Both the position numbers and the translations under genes were made by a program. From Clostridia bacterium (GTDB lineage Bacteria; Bacillota; Clostridia; Christensenellales; Aristaeellaceae), in the NCBI GenBank assembly GCA_017436605.1, contig JAFSCW010000139.1:1-41095 (forward strand): 41,095 bases of DNA, read 5' to 3'. This document shows positions 1 through 10,970 of this stretch, one piece after another; the first letter of the stretch is position 1, and each line of letters starts with the position of its first letter. The notes beneath the pieces are model-generated. The model worked only from the letters and a program-made list of their open reading frames with translations, had not been told where the DNA came from and did no database searches.

Positions 1-163
1 AAGCTATTTAGATCCTTCTTCGCTTACAACCAAATCACGTTTCAGAATAAACCTCAAAATAGCGCTGATTCTGGAATCACTGCCCTATACAATGCTTCCG
101 GCCTTAATTTCTATATCAAACGACTATTATGTATATGGGCGTCCATAGTTGTTGCCTCCTGTG

Positions 164-382
164 TTATGCATTGGTCTTGTCTTTCGGAATCAAATCAACG
201 ATATCACCGATATTGCAGTCCATCGCTTTGCATACCTTAATAAGCACGTCCATGCTTACAGCTTCCCCTTTTGAAAGCTTGGTAACAGACGCCCAGCTGA
301 TTCCTGCAGACACCTGCAAATCTTTCTTTTTCATATCTCTGTCAATAAGGAGCTTCCAGAGTTTTTTATAGCTGATTTCCAT
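164..382 (-). CDS. Small XRE-family (Cro/C1-type) DNA-binding regulator
   Basis: A 72-residue protein that is almost entirely one helix-turn-helix domain. The stretch around residues 18-45 (KKDLQVSAGISWASVTKLSK) has the usual pattern of XRE repressors, followed by a helix that contains a cluster of Cys/Asp residues (CKAMDCNIGDIVD). It has no sensor or peptidase domain, so it probably acts as a simple dimeric repressor or activator. The start is supported by a GAGGTG Shine-Dalgarno sequence just upstream and by a consensus promoter about 55 nt away. It sits in AT-richer DNA downstream of the tRNA-Asn 3' end, a typical place for an integrated element. Target genes cannot be inferred. The family call is secure, the biological role is not. 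Confidence 0.85.
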   Translation of the reverse strand: MEISYKKLWKLLIDRDMKKKDLQVSAGISWASVTKLSKGEAVSMDVLIKVCKAMDCNIGDIVDLIPKDKTNA

Positions 383-432
383 TTTTTCACCTCATGGGTC
401 GGTATGAGCACAGCTCAACAGTAACTAACATT

Positions 433-461
433 ATTATACAGTGATTCATTCATCATGGCAA
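433..461 (-). promoter_or_regulatory. SigA-type promoter of the XRE gene
   Basis: Read on the minus strand, TTGCCA (456-461) and TATAAT (433-438) are separated by 17 bp. The start codon of the XRE gene lies about 50 nt downstream. Confidence 0.7.
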
Positions 462-626
462 GAGAAATTCTCTGCATTCGCACGAATAATCTTCTGAATC
501 AGATCATATCAGACTACTTTGGACGATTCCCTTGCACTTCGGACGTTTTATGGTAATCGTCCAGAGTGGGTGCATTTCTTTCTGCTGAAAAGAACTATTC
601 CCGAGAATCTTCTCCTCAGGAAATAG

Positions 627-660
627 AAAAAGACCGGCAGGGAATGATCCCAAACCGGTC
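627..660 (-). terminator. Terminator-like hairpin downstream of tRNA-Asn
   Basis: On the minus strand GACCGG (655-660) pairs with CCGGTC (632-637), with an inner GGGA/TCCC pairing, and is followed by five T. It lies about 90 nt beyond a first terminator, so it may be a back-up or the relic of a lost transcript. Confidence 0.4.
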
Positions 661-750
661 ATATAATCATATTTTGCAGATAAACTGCGACTTTTTACCC
701 GAAATTGTCGCTATTACCCGCTATTTTCGGCTATTCATGTCCATGAGTAT

Positions 751-789
751 AAAAAATAACCACCCATGCTTTGTATCAAAACATGAGTG
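751..789 (-). terminator. Intrinsic terminator of tRNA-Asn
   Basis: On the minus strand CACTCATG (782-789) pairs over 8 bp (one G-U) with CATGGGTG (761-768) and is followed by a T-rich run (751-759). It starts 7 nt after the tRNA CCA end. Confidence 0.8.
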
Positions 790-795
790 ATTAGG

Positions 796-870
<75 letters not shown>

Positions 871-902
871 ATATTTGTTTGCGCTCTCTTGAGAACGAAA
901 TT

Positions 903-931
903 ATTATACTGCGAATGAGCTTATCTGTCAA
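903..931 (-). promoter_or_regulatory. Consensus promoter of tRNA-Asn
   Basis: TTGACA (926-931) and TATAAT (903-908) are separated by 17 bp on the minus strand, a perfect SigA match. Transcription should start about 25 nt before the mature tRNA 5' end. Confidence 0.9.
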
Positions 932-1051
932 CCCTTTCAGCACAGTTTTTTCAAAATTCCTGAAAAACCCTGACCAACTTCAGAAAATGAAAGGAATACT
1001 GTTTTACCGTCCGTTCAGATATGCTATACTATATGCAAAGGAGGGTTTCAC

Positions 1052-1717
1052 TTGAACAACAACCGCATCAACTACGATCTGGAGAGAAAGCTTCGGCGCT
1101 ATACCATCTCCGATCTGATGAAGTACATCGTTATCGCTCAGGGCGTCGTCGCGATTCTCATGTATATCTGGCCGTCGCTGGGCTATCAGCTCTATTCCAT
1201 GATCACGCTCTCCCGCTCTGCGCTGCTTCGCGGTCAAATCTGGCGGCTGGTTTCCTTTATCTTTGTGCCGCCTTCCTCTTCGCCGCTTTTCGTTCTCTTC
1301 GCGCTGTATTTCTATTACATGATCGGCTCTGCGCTTGAACGGCGCTGGGGCAAAGTCAAATTCAATCTCTATTACGGCGTAGGTATGCTCTGCGCAATCA
1401 TCGCCTGCCTGCTGACGGGCCATGCCGGCAATACCTTCCTCAACCTCTCGCTCTTCTTTGCCTTTGCTGCGATCTATCCCGACGAGCAGGTGTATCTTTT
1501 CGGCATCCTGCCCATCAAAATGAAGTACCTTGCCCTTCTGGATGCGCTGATCTATCTGCGCGAATTCATCGTAGGACCGTGGTCCTCGCGCATCACCATC
1601 GTGCTGTGCCTGCTCAATCTCTTCCTTTTCCTCGGCGGAGACATGATCAATACCCTCCGCCGCGAAAGCCAGTACTGGAAGACACGCCGCAATTTCCGCA
1701 AGGTGATGCGCAAATAA
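1052..1717 (+). CDS. Rhomboid-like multi-pass membrane protein, probably catalytically inactive
   Basis: A 221-residue protein with a basic cytoplasmic N-terminus, about six hydrophobic segments and a very basic C-terminal tail (residues 205-221). The GQIWRLVSFIF segment (near residues 61-71) resembles the loop-1 region of rhomboid and Derlin proteins. The GxSG motif that carries the catalytic serine of rhomboid proteases is not visible; the matching region reads NLSLFFAFAAIYPDEQVYLF. It is therefore better viewed as a rhomboid-superfamily pseudoprotease than as an active protease. The start is a TTG codon, chosen because AAAGGAGG ends 7 nt upstream and no better start exists. It stands alone, with a strong terminator directly after the stop. 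A TTTACC-N16-TATACT promoter may lie at 1003-1030. Confidence 0.75.
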   Translation: MNNNRINYDLERKLRRYTISDLMKYIVIAQGVVAILMYIWPSLGYQLYSMITLSRSALLRGQIWRLVSFIFVPPSSSPLFVLFALYFYYMIGSALERRWGKVKFNLYYGVGMLCAIIACLLTGHAGNTFLNLSLFFAFAAIYPDEQVYLFGILPIKMKYLALLDALIYLREFIVGPWSSRITIVLCLLNLFLFLGGDMINTLRRESQYWKTRRNFRKVMRK

Positions 1718-1730
1718 CAAAACAGAATAA

Positions 1731-1768
1731 GGCCGCGACAGACAACAGCTTCTGTCGCGGTCTTTTTT
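1731..1768 (+). terminator. Strong intrinsic terminator after the rhomboid-like gene
   Basis: An 11-bp stem (1731-1741 with 1752-1762, one G-U pair) is followed by six T. It abuts the stop codon of the converging minus-strand gene that ends at 1767. The T-run only suits the plus strand. Confidence 0.9.
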
Positions 1769-2606
1769 ATTCTCCTTTGGACTTCAGCAGCTTTTTTATG
1801 CTCTTCTTCTCGCCGTCCGCCATTACCAATTCATATACGCCCGCTCCGATCACCAGGAACATACCGGCAAGGCCCAAAATGGCCCAGCCGTCGCTCCCCC
1901 ACAGCTCCGTCAACGCCGAGCCGATAAAGAGCGGAATCAGGCTCATGACAATCGCCGCAATGCCCTTGCCGGTGCGCTTGCGCGCCCCGTCCTCCGCCTC
2001 CTCATGCAGCCGTTCCAGCTTCCTGCGCAGGCGGGCGGAAAGAGAAAACCTGCCCTTGCGGATCTTTTTATCGCTTTTCGGCTTCACGGCGGTAGTGATG
2101 GCATATACGCCCATGCCGATCATCGCAAACATCCCCACGAGCCCCAGCATAGAAAACGCGTCGGCATACCAGAATGCTGCGAAGGCTGCGCCCACCATCA
2201 GCGGCGCCACGCAGGCAGAGCACAGCGCCGAACCCATTGCAATCTTATGCAGATAGTCGTCGCGCTGCTGCATATAGCGCAGCGCTTCATCCTCGCTCAG
2301 CAGCGGCCAGCGGGAAAGCCGTTCTTCCTCATCGCTTTCATCCGGAGCAGCCTCTTCAAAGCCCTGCTCGCGCATCATCTGCGCAATATCGTCAAATTCA
2401 TAGCGTACGCGGTTCTGGCTGGAAATCTCGCTCATGCCCTTTTCCCGCAGTACATCATAACGATTGAGCATCATGCCCAGCAGATGGACGCGATACAGAT
2501 CCGCCATCGGCTCCGATGCAAATCCGGAAGACTTATCCAGAATATGACGCTTGAACGCCAGCGTCGTCTTTTCATCTGCCGCATGCTGTCTTGCCTGTGC
2601 CTGCAT
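1767..2606 (-). CDS. Uncharacterised four-segment membrane protein with an internal duplication
   Basis: A 279-residue protein. Residues 1 to about 115 are soluble and charged (helical, acidic around 95-110). The C-terminal half has four hydrophobic segments in two similar hairpins, each followed by a basic stretch. The repeat is clear: SMLGLVGMFAMIGMGVYAI in the first copy and AILGLAGMFLVIGAGVYEL in the second. The soluble N-terminal part recalls the prefix domains of some Firmicute permease-like proteins, but I do not recognise the family and assign no function. The ATG at 2606 was chosen because GGAGGGG lies just upstream, overlapping the stop of tcdA. A longer frame would run back inside tcdA. 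Translation is probably coupled to tcdA. Confidence 0.75.
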   Translation of the reverse strand: MQAQARQHAADEKTTLAFKRHILDKSSGFASEPMADLYRVHLLGMMLNRYDVLREKGMSEISSQNRVRYEFDDIAQMMREQGFEEAAPDESDEEERLSRWPLLSEDEALRYMQQRDDYLHKIAMGSALCSACVAPLMVGAAFAAFWYADAFSMLGLVGMFAMIGMGVYAITTAVKPKSDKKIRKGRFSLSARLRRKLERLHEEAEDGARKRTGKGIAAIVMSLIPLFIGSALTELWGSDGWAILGLAGMFLVIGAGVYELVMADGEKKSIKKLLKSKGE

Positions 2607-2608
2607 GG

Positions 2609-3322
2609 TTATTCCCCTCCGTATATGCCTGCAAGATCTTTGATGACCTCGCCTGCGAGAATCAGCCCCATCACCGGCGGCACAAAGCTGACGCTGCCCG
2701 GCGCATGGCGGCCGTTCGACGCATCCGCAACGACGCGGCACGGCTCCTCACGGGAGTATACCACCTTATGGCGCGTTATCCCCCGCTTCTTGAGCTGCGT
2801 GCGCATCACACGGCAGAGCGGACAGACGCTCGTCTTGCTCAAATCCTCGACCTCAAAGCGCGTTGGATCGAGCTTGTTGCCCGCGCCCATAGCGCTGATC
2901 ACCGGCACGCCCGCAGCCTTTGCCCGGCAGATGAGTTCCACCTTCGCCTTGACAGTGTCAATGCAGTCGACCACATACGCATACCGCGAAAAGTCGATTT
3001 CATCCGCGTTTTCGGGCGCAAAAAACATGCGATGGCAGACGACGTCCGCCTCCGGATTGATATCCAGAATCTGGTCGCGGATGACGTCTACCTTCGGTCT
3101 GCCGATGGTAGAGGTCATGGCGACCGCCTGCCTGTTGATGTTGGTAATTGAGACCACGTCGTCGTCAAATACATCGATCGCGCCGACGCCTGCACGGGCC
3201 AGCGCCTGCGCGCAATGCCCGCCGACGCCGCCGACGCCGAAAACCGCGACGCGCGCTCCTCTTAAACGGGACATGCCCTCATCACCAAAGATGAGGGCAG
3301 TCCTGATAAATCTTTCATCCAT
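2609..3322 (-). CDS. tcdA: tRNA threonylcarbamoyladenosine dehydratase (TcdA/CsdL, ThiF/E1-like)
   Basis: An E1-like adenylating enzyme of 237 residues. It matches TcdA, which uses ATP to cyclise t6A37 of ANN-decoding tRNAs into ct6A. Visible features are the N-terminal ERFIRTALIFGDEG block, the nucleotide-binding GVGGVGGHCAQALARAGVG loop (about residues 29-47), the conserved INRQ motif and a CPLC pair. The ATG at 3322 is preceded by GAGGAG at good spacing. An in-frame ATG at 3346 would add eight residues and has a poorer ribosome binding site. It lies downstream of asnS, so the two probably share the asnS promoter, and its stop overlaps the ribosome binding site of the next membrane-protein gene. 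ThiF or MoeB are alternatives, but the ERF...TALIFG start and length favour TcdA. Confidence 0.9.
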   Translation of the reverse strand: MDERFIRTALIFGDEGMSRLRGARVAVFGVGGVGGHCAQALARAGVGAIDVFDDDVVSITNINRQAVAMTSTIGRPKVDVIRDQILDINPEADVVCHRMFFAPENADEIDFSRYAYVVDCIDTVKAKVELICRAKAAGVPVISAMGAGNKLDPTRFEVEDLSKTSVCPLCRVMRTQLKKRGITRHKVVYSREEPCRVVADASNGRHAPGSVSFVPPVMGLILAGEVIKDLAGIYGGE

Positions 3323-3403
3323 ATTGAGCTCCTCAGCCGCAGCCATGCCGCAGCCTCTTCCCCACAGAAGGGGAACCGAAGATCAAGCCTGCGATTCCAG
3401 AAT

Positions 3404-4777
3404 TTAGAAATCGCAGTTGCCCGGCGTACGGTGATACGGGATGACGTCGCGAATGTTCTCGATATCGGTGAGATACATCACAAGACGCTCAAAGCCCATA
3501 CCGAAGCCGGAATGCGTGCATCCGCCAAAGCGGCGCAGGTTGAGGTACCAATCCAGAGACGCCTGAGAAATGCCCAACTGGTCCATGCGCGAGGTCAGCA
3601 GATCATAGCGGGTTTCGCGCTGGCTGCCGCCCATCAGCTCGCCGGAGCCCGGCACAAGCAGATCGACCGCAGCGACGGTCTTGCCGTCGTCGTTCTGGTA
3701 CATATAGAACGCCTTGATGTCCTTCGGCCAGTCATAGACGAAGACCGGGGACTTGAAGTGCACATCGCACAGATACTTCTCGTGCTCCTTGAAGATATCC
3801 TCGCCGTACTTGGCCTCATGCTCGAACTCGACGGGCGCATTGCGCAGGATGGTGATCGCCTCTTCGTGGGTCACGCGGGCGACGGTAGAGACAGTGAGCG
3901 CCTCCAGCTTCTCGATGAGGTTGGACTTCGCATAGCCCTGCAGGAACGTGAGCTCCGGCATCGCCTTATCGAGCACTTCGCGGACGACCGTCTTGAGGAA
4001 GTCCTCCTCGATGTCCATCAGCTGATCCAGATCGCAGAAGCAGATTTCCGGCTCCATCATCCAGAACTCAGCCAGATGCGTCTTCGTGTTGGAATTCTCC
4101 GCGCGGAAGGTCGGGCCAAAGGTATAGATGCGCTTATACGCCATGGCGTAGGTCTCGCCCTCAAGCTGACCCGTAACAGCCAGAGAAGCCGGATGACCAA
4201 AGAAGTCCTCCTCCGGCTTATAGGGCTTGCCCATCTCGCAGGTGGTCACGGTGAAGGTGTTGCCCGCGCCTTCGGCGTCGTTCGCGGTGATCAGCGGGGT
4301 ATGCACATAGACATAGCCGCGCTGCTGGAAATAGTTATGGATCGCCTGCGCAGCGATCGAGCGGACACGGAACACCGCCTGGAAAAGGCGGGTACGCGGA
4401 CGCAGATACGCGATCTCGCGCAGGAACTCAAGGCTGTGGCGCTTGGGCTGCAGCGGATAATCCTCGGAGCAGTCGCCCTCAAGCACGACCTGCTGCGCCT
4501 GCATTTCGAGCTGGCCCTTCGGGCTCATGACCAGCTTGCCGCAGGCGCGAATCGCCGCGCCGTTGCGGATCGCCTGAACGGCCGCAAAGCTCTCCACCTT
4601 CTCGTCATAAACGATCTGCATGGGAGCGAGCACGGTGCCGTCGAAGAACTCGATGAAGCCAATATTCTTCTGCTTGCGATGATTACGAACCCAGCCCTGT
4701 ACAGCCACAACCTGACCTTCAAACGCCTTGGGATCCGCCGCAATCTCGCGCAGATCATACACTTTGATTTCGCTCAT
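3404..4777 (-). CDS. asnS: Asparaginyl-tRNA synthetase
   Basis: A class IIb aminoacyl-tRNA synthetase of 457 residues that charges tRNA-Asn. The N-terminal OB-fold anticodon-binding domain (about residues 1-105, with VQGWVRNHRKQKNIGFIE) is followed by the catalytic core. Motif 2 reads FRAENSNTKTHLAEFWMMEPE, and motif 3 lies in the C-terminal GFGMGFERLVMYLTDIENIRDVIPY block. The ending PGNCDF is typical of AsnRS and separates it from AspRS. The start at 4777 is preceded by AAGAAGG; an upstream in-frame start would add 11 residues that do not look like AsnRS. It has its own promoter at 4835-4863 and leads an operon with tcdA and the downstream membrane-protein gene. There is no T-box leader in its short upstream region. 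Confidence 0.97.
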   Translation of the reverse strand: MSEIKVYDLREIAADPKAFEGQVVAVQGWVRNHRKQKNIGFIEFFDGTVLAPMQIVYDEKVESFAAVQAIRNGAAIRACGKLVMSPKGQLEMQAQQVVLEGDCSEDYPLQPKRHSLEFLREIAYLRPRTRLFQAVFRVRSIAAQAIHNYFQQRGYVYVHTPLITANDAEGAGNTFTVTTCEMGKPYKPEEDFFGHPASLAVTGQLEGETYAMAYKRIYTFGPTFRAENSNTKTHLAEFWMMEPEICFCDLDQLMDIEEDFLKTVVREVLDKAMPELTFLQGYAKSNLIEKLEALTVSTVARVTHEEAITILRNAPVEFEHEAKYGEDIFKEHEKYLCDVHFKSPVFVYDWPKDIKAFYMYQNDDGKTVAAVDLLVPGSGELMGGSQRETRYDLLTSRMDQLGISQASLDWYLNLRRFGGCTHSGFGMGFERLVMYLTDIENIRDVIPYHRTPGNCDF

Positions 4778-4834
4778 TGTAATGCCTTCTTTCCACGCGC
4801 AAACCGACACGCGCGCTTTTTTCCTGTAACCGAT

Positions 4835-4863
4835 ATCATATCAAAAAAACCTTAGAATGGCAA
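4835..4863 (-). promoter_or_regulatory. Promoter of the asnS operon
   Basis: TTGCCA (4858-4863), a 17-bp spacer with a T7 tract, and TATGAT (4835-4840) on the minus strand. The -35 element begins 3 nt beyond the stop of the upstream EamA gene. Confidence 0.75.
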
Positions 4864-4866
4864 GGG

Positions 4867-5763
4867 TCAATTGCGGCTCTCCCCGCGCTTTGCCGCCACC
4901 ATTTCGCCCCAGGTATACAGCGCCAGGCCGACGATGACCGTCATGCCGCCGACCAGAAGCGGCATGGTCACCGGCTCGCGGAAAAGCAGCAGCGCCCACA
5001 GCGCCGCGCCGATCGGCTCGCCCAGCAGCGCAAAGGACACGACGTCCGCGCTGACAAAGCCCAGCAGATAGGTCATCAGCGCATGGCCGCCCAGCGTGCA
5101 GACAAGCGCCAGCACCACAATGCCGCCCAGCGAGGAAAGCGTCACCTTGAAGCCGCCAAGGAACGGCGAGAAGCACAGAAGACACACCGCCGTCACCAGA
5201 TACACAAACGTCATATAGCCGATCGCCGGCAGATTCCTGCGCGCCGCGCGGCCACAGAGCCAATGCCCTGCGATAAAGACCGCGCCCACGAGCGCCAGCA
5301 CATCGCCAAGAAGGCTTCCGTGCTCGCCGGTCATGGACAGCAGCGCGATCAGCGCAGCGCCGATAATCGCCACAATCGCTCCGGGAATCGCCTCACGCTG
5401 AATCGGCTCATGCAGCAGGATGCCGGAAAGCGCCGCGACAAACAGCGGCTGCGTGCATACCAGCGCAGTCGAAACGAAGGTCGAGGCAAAGCTCAGCGAG
5501 GTCATCCAGCTGGTATAATGCAGCGCCAGCAGGAAACCCGCCGCACAGGCAAGAACAAGCTGCTTTTTCGGCGCGCGCAGCACGGCCTGCAGTTCGCCGC
5601 TTTTCAGGGCGGGAATCAGCAAAAGCAGCGCGGAAATCAGCATGCGGCCAAAGGCGATCATCACCGGAGACGCTCCGCATCCAAGGGACCATTTGACCAT
5701 CGGCCCGGAAACACTCACGCCCAGGACGGCCAGCACGACGAGCAGCGCTTTATTCATCTTCAT
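4867..5763 (-). CDS. EamA/DMT-family transporter
   Basis: A 298-residue inner-membrane protein with about ten hydrophobic segments in two EamA halves, as in drug/metabolite exporters of the DMT superfamily. Recognisable pieces are the N-terminal VSGPMVKWSLGCGASPVMIA and, in the second half, ALLGEPIGAALWALLLFREP, the usual EP motif before the last segments. Substrate cannot be predicted. The ATG at 5763 has GAGGA 8 nt upstream; the TTG six bases further up is too close to it. It lies just beyond the gyrA terminator and I see no promoter of its own, so it may depend on read-through. A second, divergent EamA paralog is at 39030-39926. Confidence 0.88.
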   Translation of the reverse strand: MKMNKALLVVLAVLGVSVSGPMVKWSLGCGASPVMIAFGRMLISALLLLIPALKSGELQAVLRAPKKQLVLACAAGFLLALHYTSWMTSLSFASTFVSTALVCTQPLFVAALSGILLHEPIQREAIPGAIVAIIGAALIALLSMTGEHGSLLGDVLALVGAVFIAGHWLCGRAARRNLPAIGYMTFVYLVTAVCLLCFSPFLGGFKVTLSSLGGIVVLALVCTLGGHALMTYLLGFVSADVVSFALLGEPIGAALWALLLFREPVTMPLLVGGMTVIVGLALYTWGEMVAAKRGESRN

Positions 5764-5781
5764 ATGCAAAATCCTCTGCGC

Positions 5782-5817
5782 AAAAACGGAGCCGGCCGGG
5801 CGTCGCCCGCCGGCTCC
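5782..5817 (-). terminator. Terminator of the remB-gyrB-gyrA operon
   Basis: A very GC-rich hairpin (9-bp outer stem GGAGCCGGC/GCCGGCTCC plus an inner GGGC/GCCC stem) is followed by GTTTTTG on the minus strand. It lies 13 nt after the gyrA stop. Confidence 0.8.
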
Positions 5818-5830
5818 TGGGAATCAGAAT

Positions 5831-8371
5831 TTACCGCAGACCTTCGGTCTGTTCCGGATTTTCCGCCATATCAGGCAGCTTGTCCGCCTCTTCTGCGGCC
5901 TCGGAAGCCTCATCCGCTTCCTCCTCGCGCTCCGTGGCAGTCACGCCTACGATGCGGCTTTCATCCTCCACGCGCATGACGCGCACGCCCTGAGACACGC
6001 GGCCAATGACGGAGATGCCGTTTACCGGCATGCGGATGATCGTGCCGTCGTCCGTGATGAGCATGATATCCTCATCCTCGCTGACGAGCAGCTGAGCGGC
6101 CAGCAGACCGGTTTTCTCGGTCAGGCGCATCGCCAGAATACCCTTGCCGCCGCGGGTCTGACAGCGGAATTCCTCGAGCTCCGTGCGCTTGCCGTAGCCG
6201 TTTTGTGTGATGGCGAGAACCTGCTTGCCCTCTTCCACCTTGGCGACAGCGATCACCTCGTCGCCCTCGCTCAGGTCAATCGAGCGCACGCCCATGGAAT
6301 TGCGGCCCATCGCGCGGACGTCATTTTCGCTGAAGCGGATCGCCTGACCCATGCGGGTCGCCATCATCAGTTCGCTCTCGCCCTTGGTCAGCTCGACGCC
6401 GATCAGTTCGTCATCCTCGCGCAGCGCAATGGCAATCAGGCCCATCTTGCGCAGGTTCTTGAACTCGTCGCTGCCGGTCTTCTTGATCAGACCGTTCTTC
6501 GTCGCCATGACGAGATAGCCTTCCTCGCGCTCCTTGGGCAGCGGAATCATCGCCGTCACATTCTCGCCGCCGTCCAGCTGGAGCAGGTTGACGATCGCCG
6601 TGCCGCGGGCTGTGCGGCCCGCCTCCGGGATTTCATAGGCCTTGAGGCTGTAGACGCGGCCTCTGTTGGTAAAGAACATGAGCTCCGCATGGGTGGAGGT
6701 CACCAGCAGCTTCTCTGCGTAGTCCTCCTCGCGCGTGGTCATGCCCGATACGCCCTTTCCGCCGCGGTTCTGGCTGCGGTAGGTCGTGCGCGGAATACGC
6801 TTGACGTAGCCGAAGTGCGTCAGCGTCACGACGACGCTGTCCTCCTGGATGAGGTCCTCCGGATCGATTTCGCCGTCCATCGTGGTGATTTCGGTGCGGC
6901 GCTCGTCCGCATACTTTTCCTTGATGACGAGAATCTCGTCGCGGATGATGCCCAGAACCAGCTTCTCGTCCGCCAGAACGGCGCGCAGATACGCAATGGT
7001 CTTCTGAAGCTCAGCATATTCTTCCTGCAGGCGCTCGCGTTCCAGACCGGTCAGGCGGGCCAGACGCATATCCAGAATCGCCTGCGCCTGCTTATCCGAG
7101 AGGCCAAAGCGCTCCATAAGCTGCATTTTCGCCTCGCCGGTATTGGCGCTGCCGCGGATAATGCGGACGATCTCGTCGATGTTATCCAGCGCGATGAGCA
7201 AGCCTTCGAGGATATGGGCGCGCGCTTCGGCCTTATCCAGATCATAGCGCGTCCTGCGGGTGATGATCTCCTTCTGATGCTCCAGATAATGATAGAGCAT
7301 TTCCTTGAGCGAGAGCACCTTCGGCTCGCCATCCACCAGCGCGAGCATGATCGCGCCAAAGGCGTCCTGCAGCTGGGTATGCTTATAGAGATAATTGAGC
7401 ACCACAGCGGCGTTAACGTCGCGCTTGAGCTCGATGACAATGCGCATGCCGTTGCGGTCGGATTCATCGCGGATATCGCTGATGCCCTCGAGCTTCTTGT
7501 CGTGAACCAGCTCCGCGATCTTTGCAATCAGCACGGACTTATTGACCATGTACGGGATTTCCGTGACGACAATGCGCTGACGGTTATTCGGCATCGGCTC
7601 GATGTCGGTCTTTGCGCGCACGACGATGCGGCCGCGTCCGGTGGTATAGGTATCGTAGATGCCCCTGCGGCCGAGAATCACGCCGCCCGTCGGGAAATCG
7701 GGGCCCTTGACACATTCCATCAGTTCCTGACTGGTCACATCCGGATTTTCGATGAGCTTCACCACGCCGTCGATGACCTCACCAAGGTTATGCGGCGGGA
7801 TGTTGGTCGCCATGCCCACAGCAATGCCGGACGAACCATTGACCAGCAGGTTCGGATAGCGGCTGGGCATGACAGTCGGCTGCATGAGCGTCTCATCGAA
7901 GTTGGGCACGAAATCGACCGTTTCCTTGTCGATATCGGCAAGCATCTGCAGGTTCAGCTTGCTCATGCGCGCCTCGGTGTATCGCATGGCGGCGGCGCCG
8001 TCGCCATCGACGGAACCGAAGTTGCCCTGTCCATCAACCAGCGGATAGCGCGTCGCGAAATCCTGCGCAAGGCGCACCAGCGCGCCATAAACCGAGGAAT
8101 CGCCGTGCGGATGATACTTACCCAGAACGTCGCCGACGATACGCGCGCACTTACGATACGGCTTGTCCGGCGTCACGCCGAGCTCATGCATCGCATAGAG
8201 AATACGGCGATGCACGGGCTTGAGGCCGTCGCGCACATCCGGCAGCGCGCGCGAGATGATGACGGCCATCGCATAGGAGATAAAGGACTTCTTCATCTCC
8301 TGCTCCAGGTCGATCGGGCGGATGCGTTCAATATCCGTCAGATTACCGGGCAGATTGTCTTTAAAATCCAA
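5831..8371 (-). CDS. gyrA: DNA gyrase subunit A
   Basis: The 846-residue breakage-reunion subunit of gyrase, which with GyrB introduces negative supercoils. The active-site tyrosine is Tyr131 in [10 protein letters not shown], equivalent to Tyr122 of E. coli. The GyrA-box-like QNRGGKG at about residue 530 marks the start of the C-terminal DNA-wrapping beta-pinwheel and separates it from ParC. The tail (about 815-846) is strongly acidic, as in many GyrA proteins. In the quinolone-determining region [14 protein letters not shown], Ser92 (E. coli Ser83) is kept, but the position of Asp87 is Gly96. The start is a TTG codon, preceded by GGAGG at 8 nt; no alternative fits. It follows gyrB by 17 nt. 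Confidence 0.98.
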   Translation of the reverse strand: MDFKDNLPGNLTDIERIRPIDLEQEMKKSFISYAMAVIISRALPDVRDGLKPVHRRILYAMHELGVTPDKPYRKCARIVGDVLGKYHPHGDSSVYGALVRLAQDFATRYPLVDGQGNFGSVDGDGAAAMRYTEARMSKLNLQMLADIDKETVDFVPNFDETLMQPTVMPSRYPNLLVNGSSGIAVGMATNIPPHNLGEVIDGVVKLIENPDVTSQELMECVKGPDFPTGGVILGRRGIYDTYTTGRGRIVVRAKTDIEPMPNNRQRIVVTEIPYMVNKSVLIAKIAELVHDKKLEGISDIRDESDRNGMRIVIELKRDVNAAVVLNYLYKHTQLQDAFGAIMLALVDGEPKVLSLKEMLYHYLEHQKEIITRRTRYDLDKAEARAHILEGLLIALDNIDEIVRIIRGSANTGEAKMQLMERFGLSDKQAQAILDMRLARLTGLERERLQEEYAELQKTIAYLRAVLADEKLVLGIIRDEILVIKEKYADERRTEITTMDGEIDPEDLIQEDSVVVTLTHFGYVKRIPRTTYRSQNRGGKGVSGMTTREEDYAEKLLVTSTHAELMFFTNRGRVYSLKAYEIPEAGRTARGTAIVNLLQLDGGENVTAMIPLPKEREEGYLVMATKNGLIKKTGSDEFKNLRKMGLIAIALREDDELIGVELTKGESELMMATRMGQAIRFSENDVRAMGRNSMGVRSIDLSEGDEVIAVAKVEEGKQVLAITQNGYGKRTELEEFRCQTRGGKGILAMRLTEKTGLLAAQLLVSEDEDIMLITDDGTIIRMPVNGISVIGRVSQGVRVMRVEDESRIVGVTATEREEEADEASEAAEEADKLPDMAENPEQTEGLR

Positions 8372-8388
8372 AGGTCCTTCCTCCTTCC

Positions 8389-10717
<2,329 letters not shown>

Positions 10718-10786
10718 AAACCCTCCGAAAAAACGTATTTCCCGGACCGAAAACAGGACCGGAAACGACAGTTTTGTCGCTATGAT

Positions 10787-10815
10787 ATTATACCAAATTT
10801 TACGTATTTTTTCAA
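10787..10815 (-). promoter_or_regulatory. Promoter of remB-gyrB-gyrA
   Basis: TTGAAA (10810-10815) and TATAAT (10787-10792) with a 17-bp spacer on the minus strand. The 5' leader is about 60 nt. Gyrase operons are often supercoiling-sensitive, but no specific signal for that can be read here. Confidence 0.85.
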
Positions 10816-10861
10816 ACGTCTGACGAGCTTTTTCCGCTGTTTTTCGGGCTAAAAAACACAC

Positions 10862-10887
10862 AAAAAAAGGCGCTGGAATTCAGCGCC
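10862..10887 (-). terminator. Terminator of the nrdD-nrdG-S49 peptidase operon
   Basis: A perfect 7-bp stem GGCGCTG/CAGCGCC with a 5-nt loop is followed by seven T on the minus strand. It lies about 80 nt after the S49 peptidase stop and before the remB promoter. Confidence 0.85.
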
Positions 10888-10970
10888 TTTTCCTTGTATT
10901 TTTCAAGCAGTTTCCGGCGATTCCGCCTCCTGCCCCGCATGCCTTTTCAGGCCGCCGCGAAACCGGCGGC

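Larger units (their letters stand above)
383..795. other. Gene-poor AT-rich interval between XRE gene and tRNA-Asn
   Basis: No convincing gene is seen here. The open frame at 566-790 on the plus strand has no ribosome binding site and no recognisable protein character. The stretch holds the XRE promoter, two minus-strand terminator-like hairpins (627-660 and 751-789) and an 8-bp inverted repeat (521-528 with 555-562). The DNA is clearly more AT-rich than the rest of the window. Confidence 0.5.
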
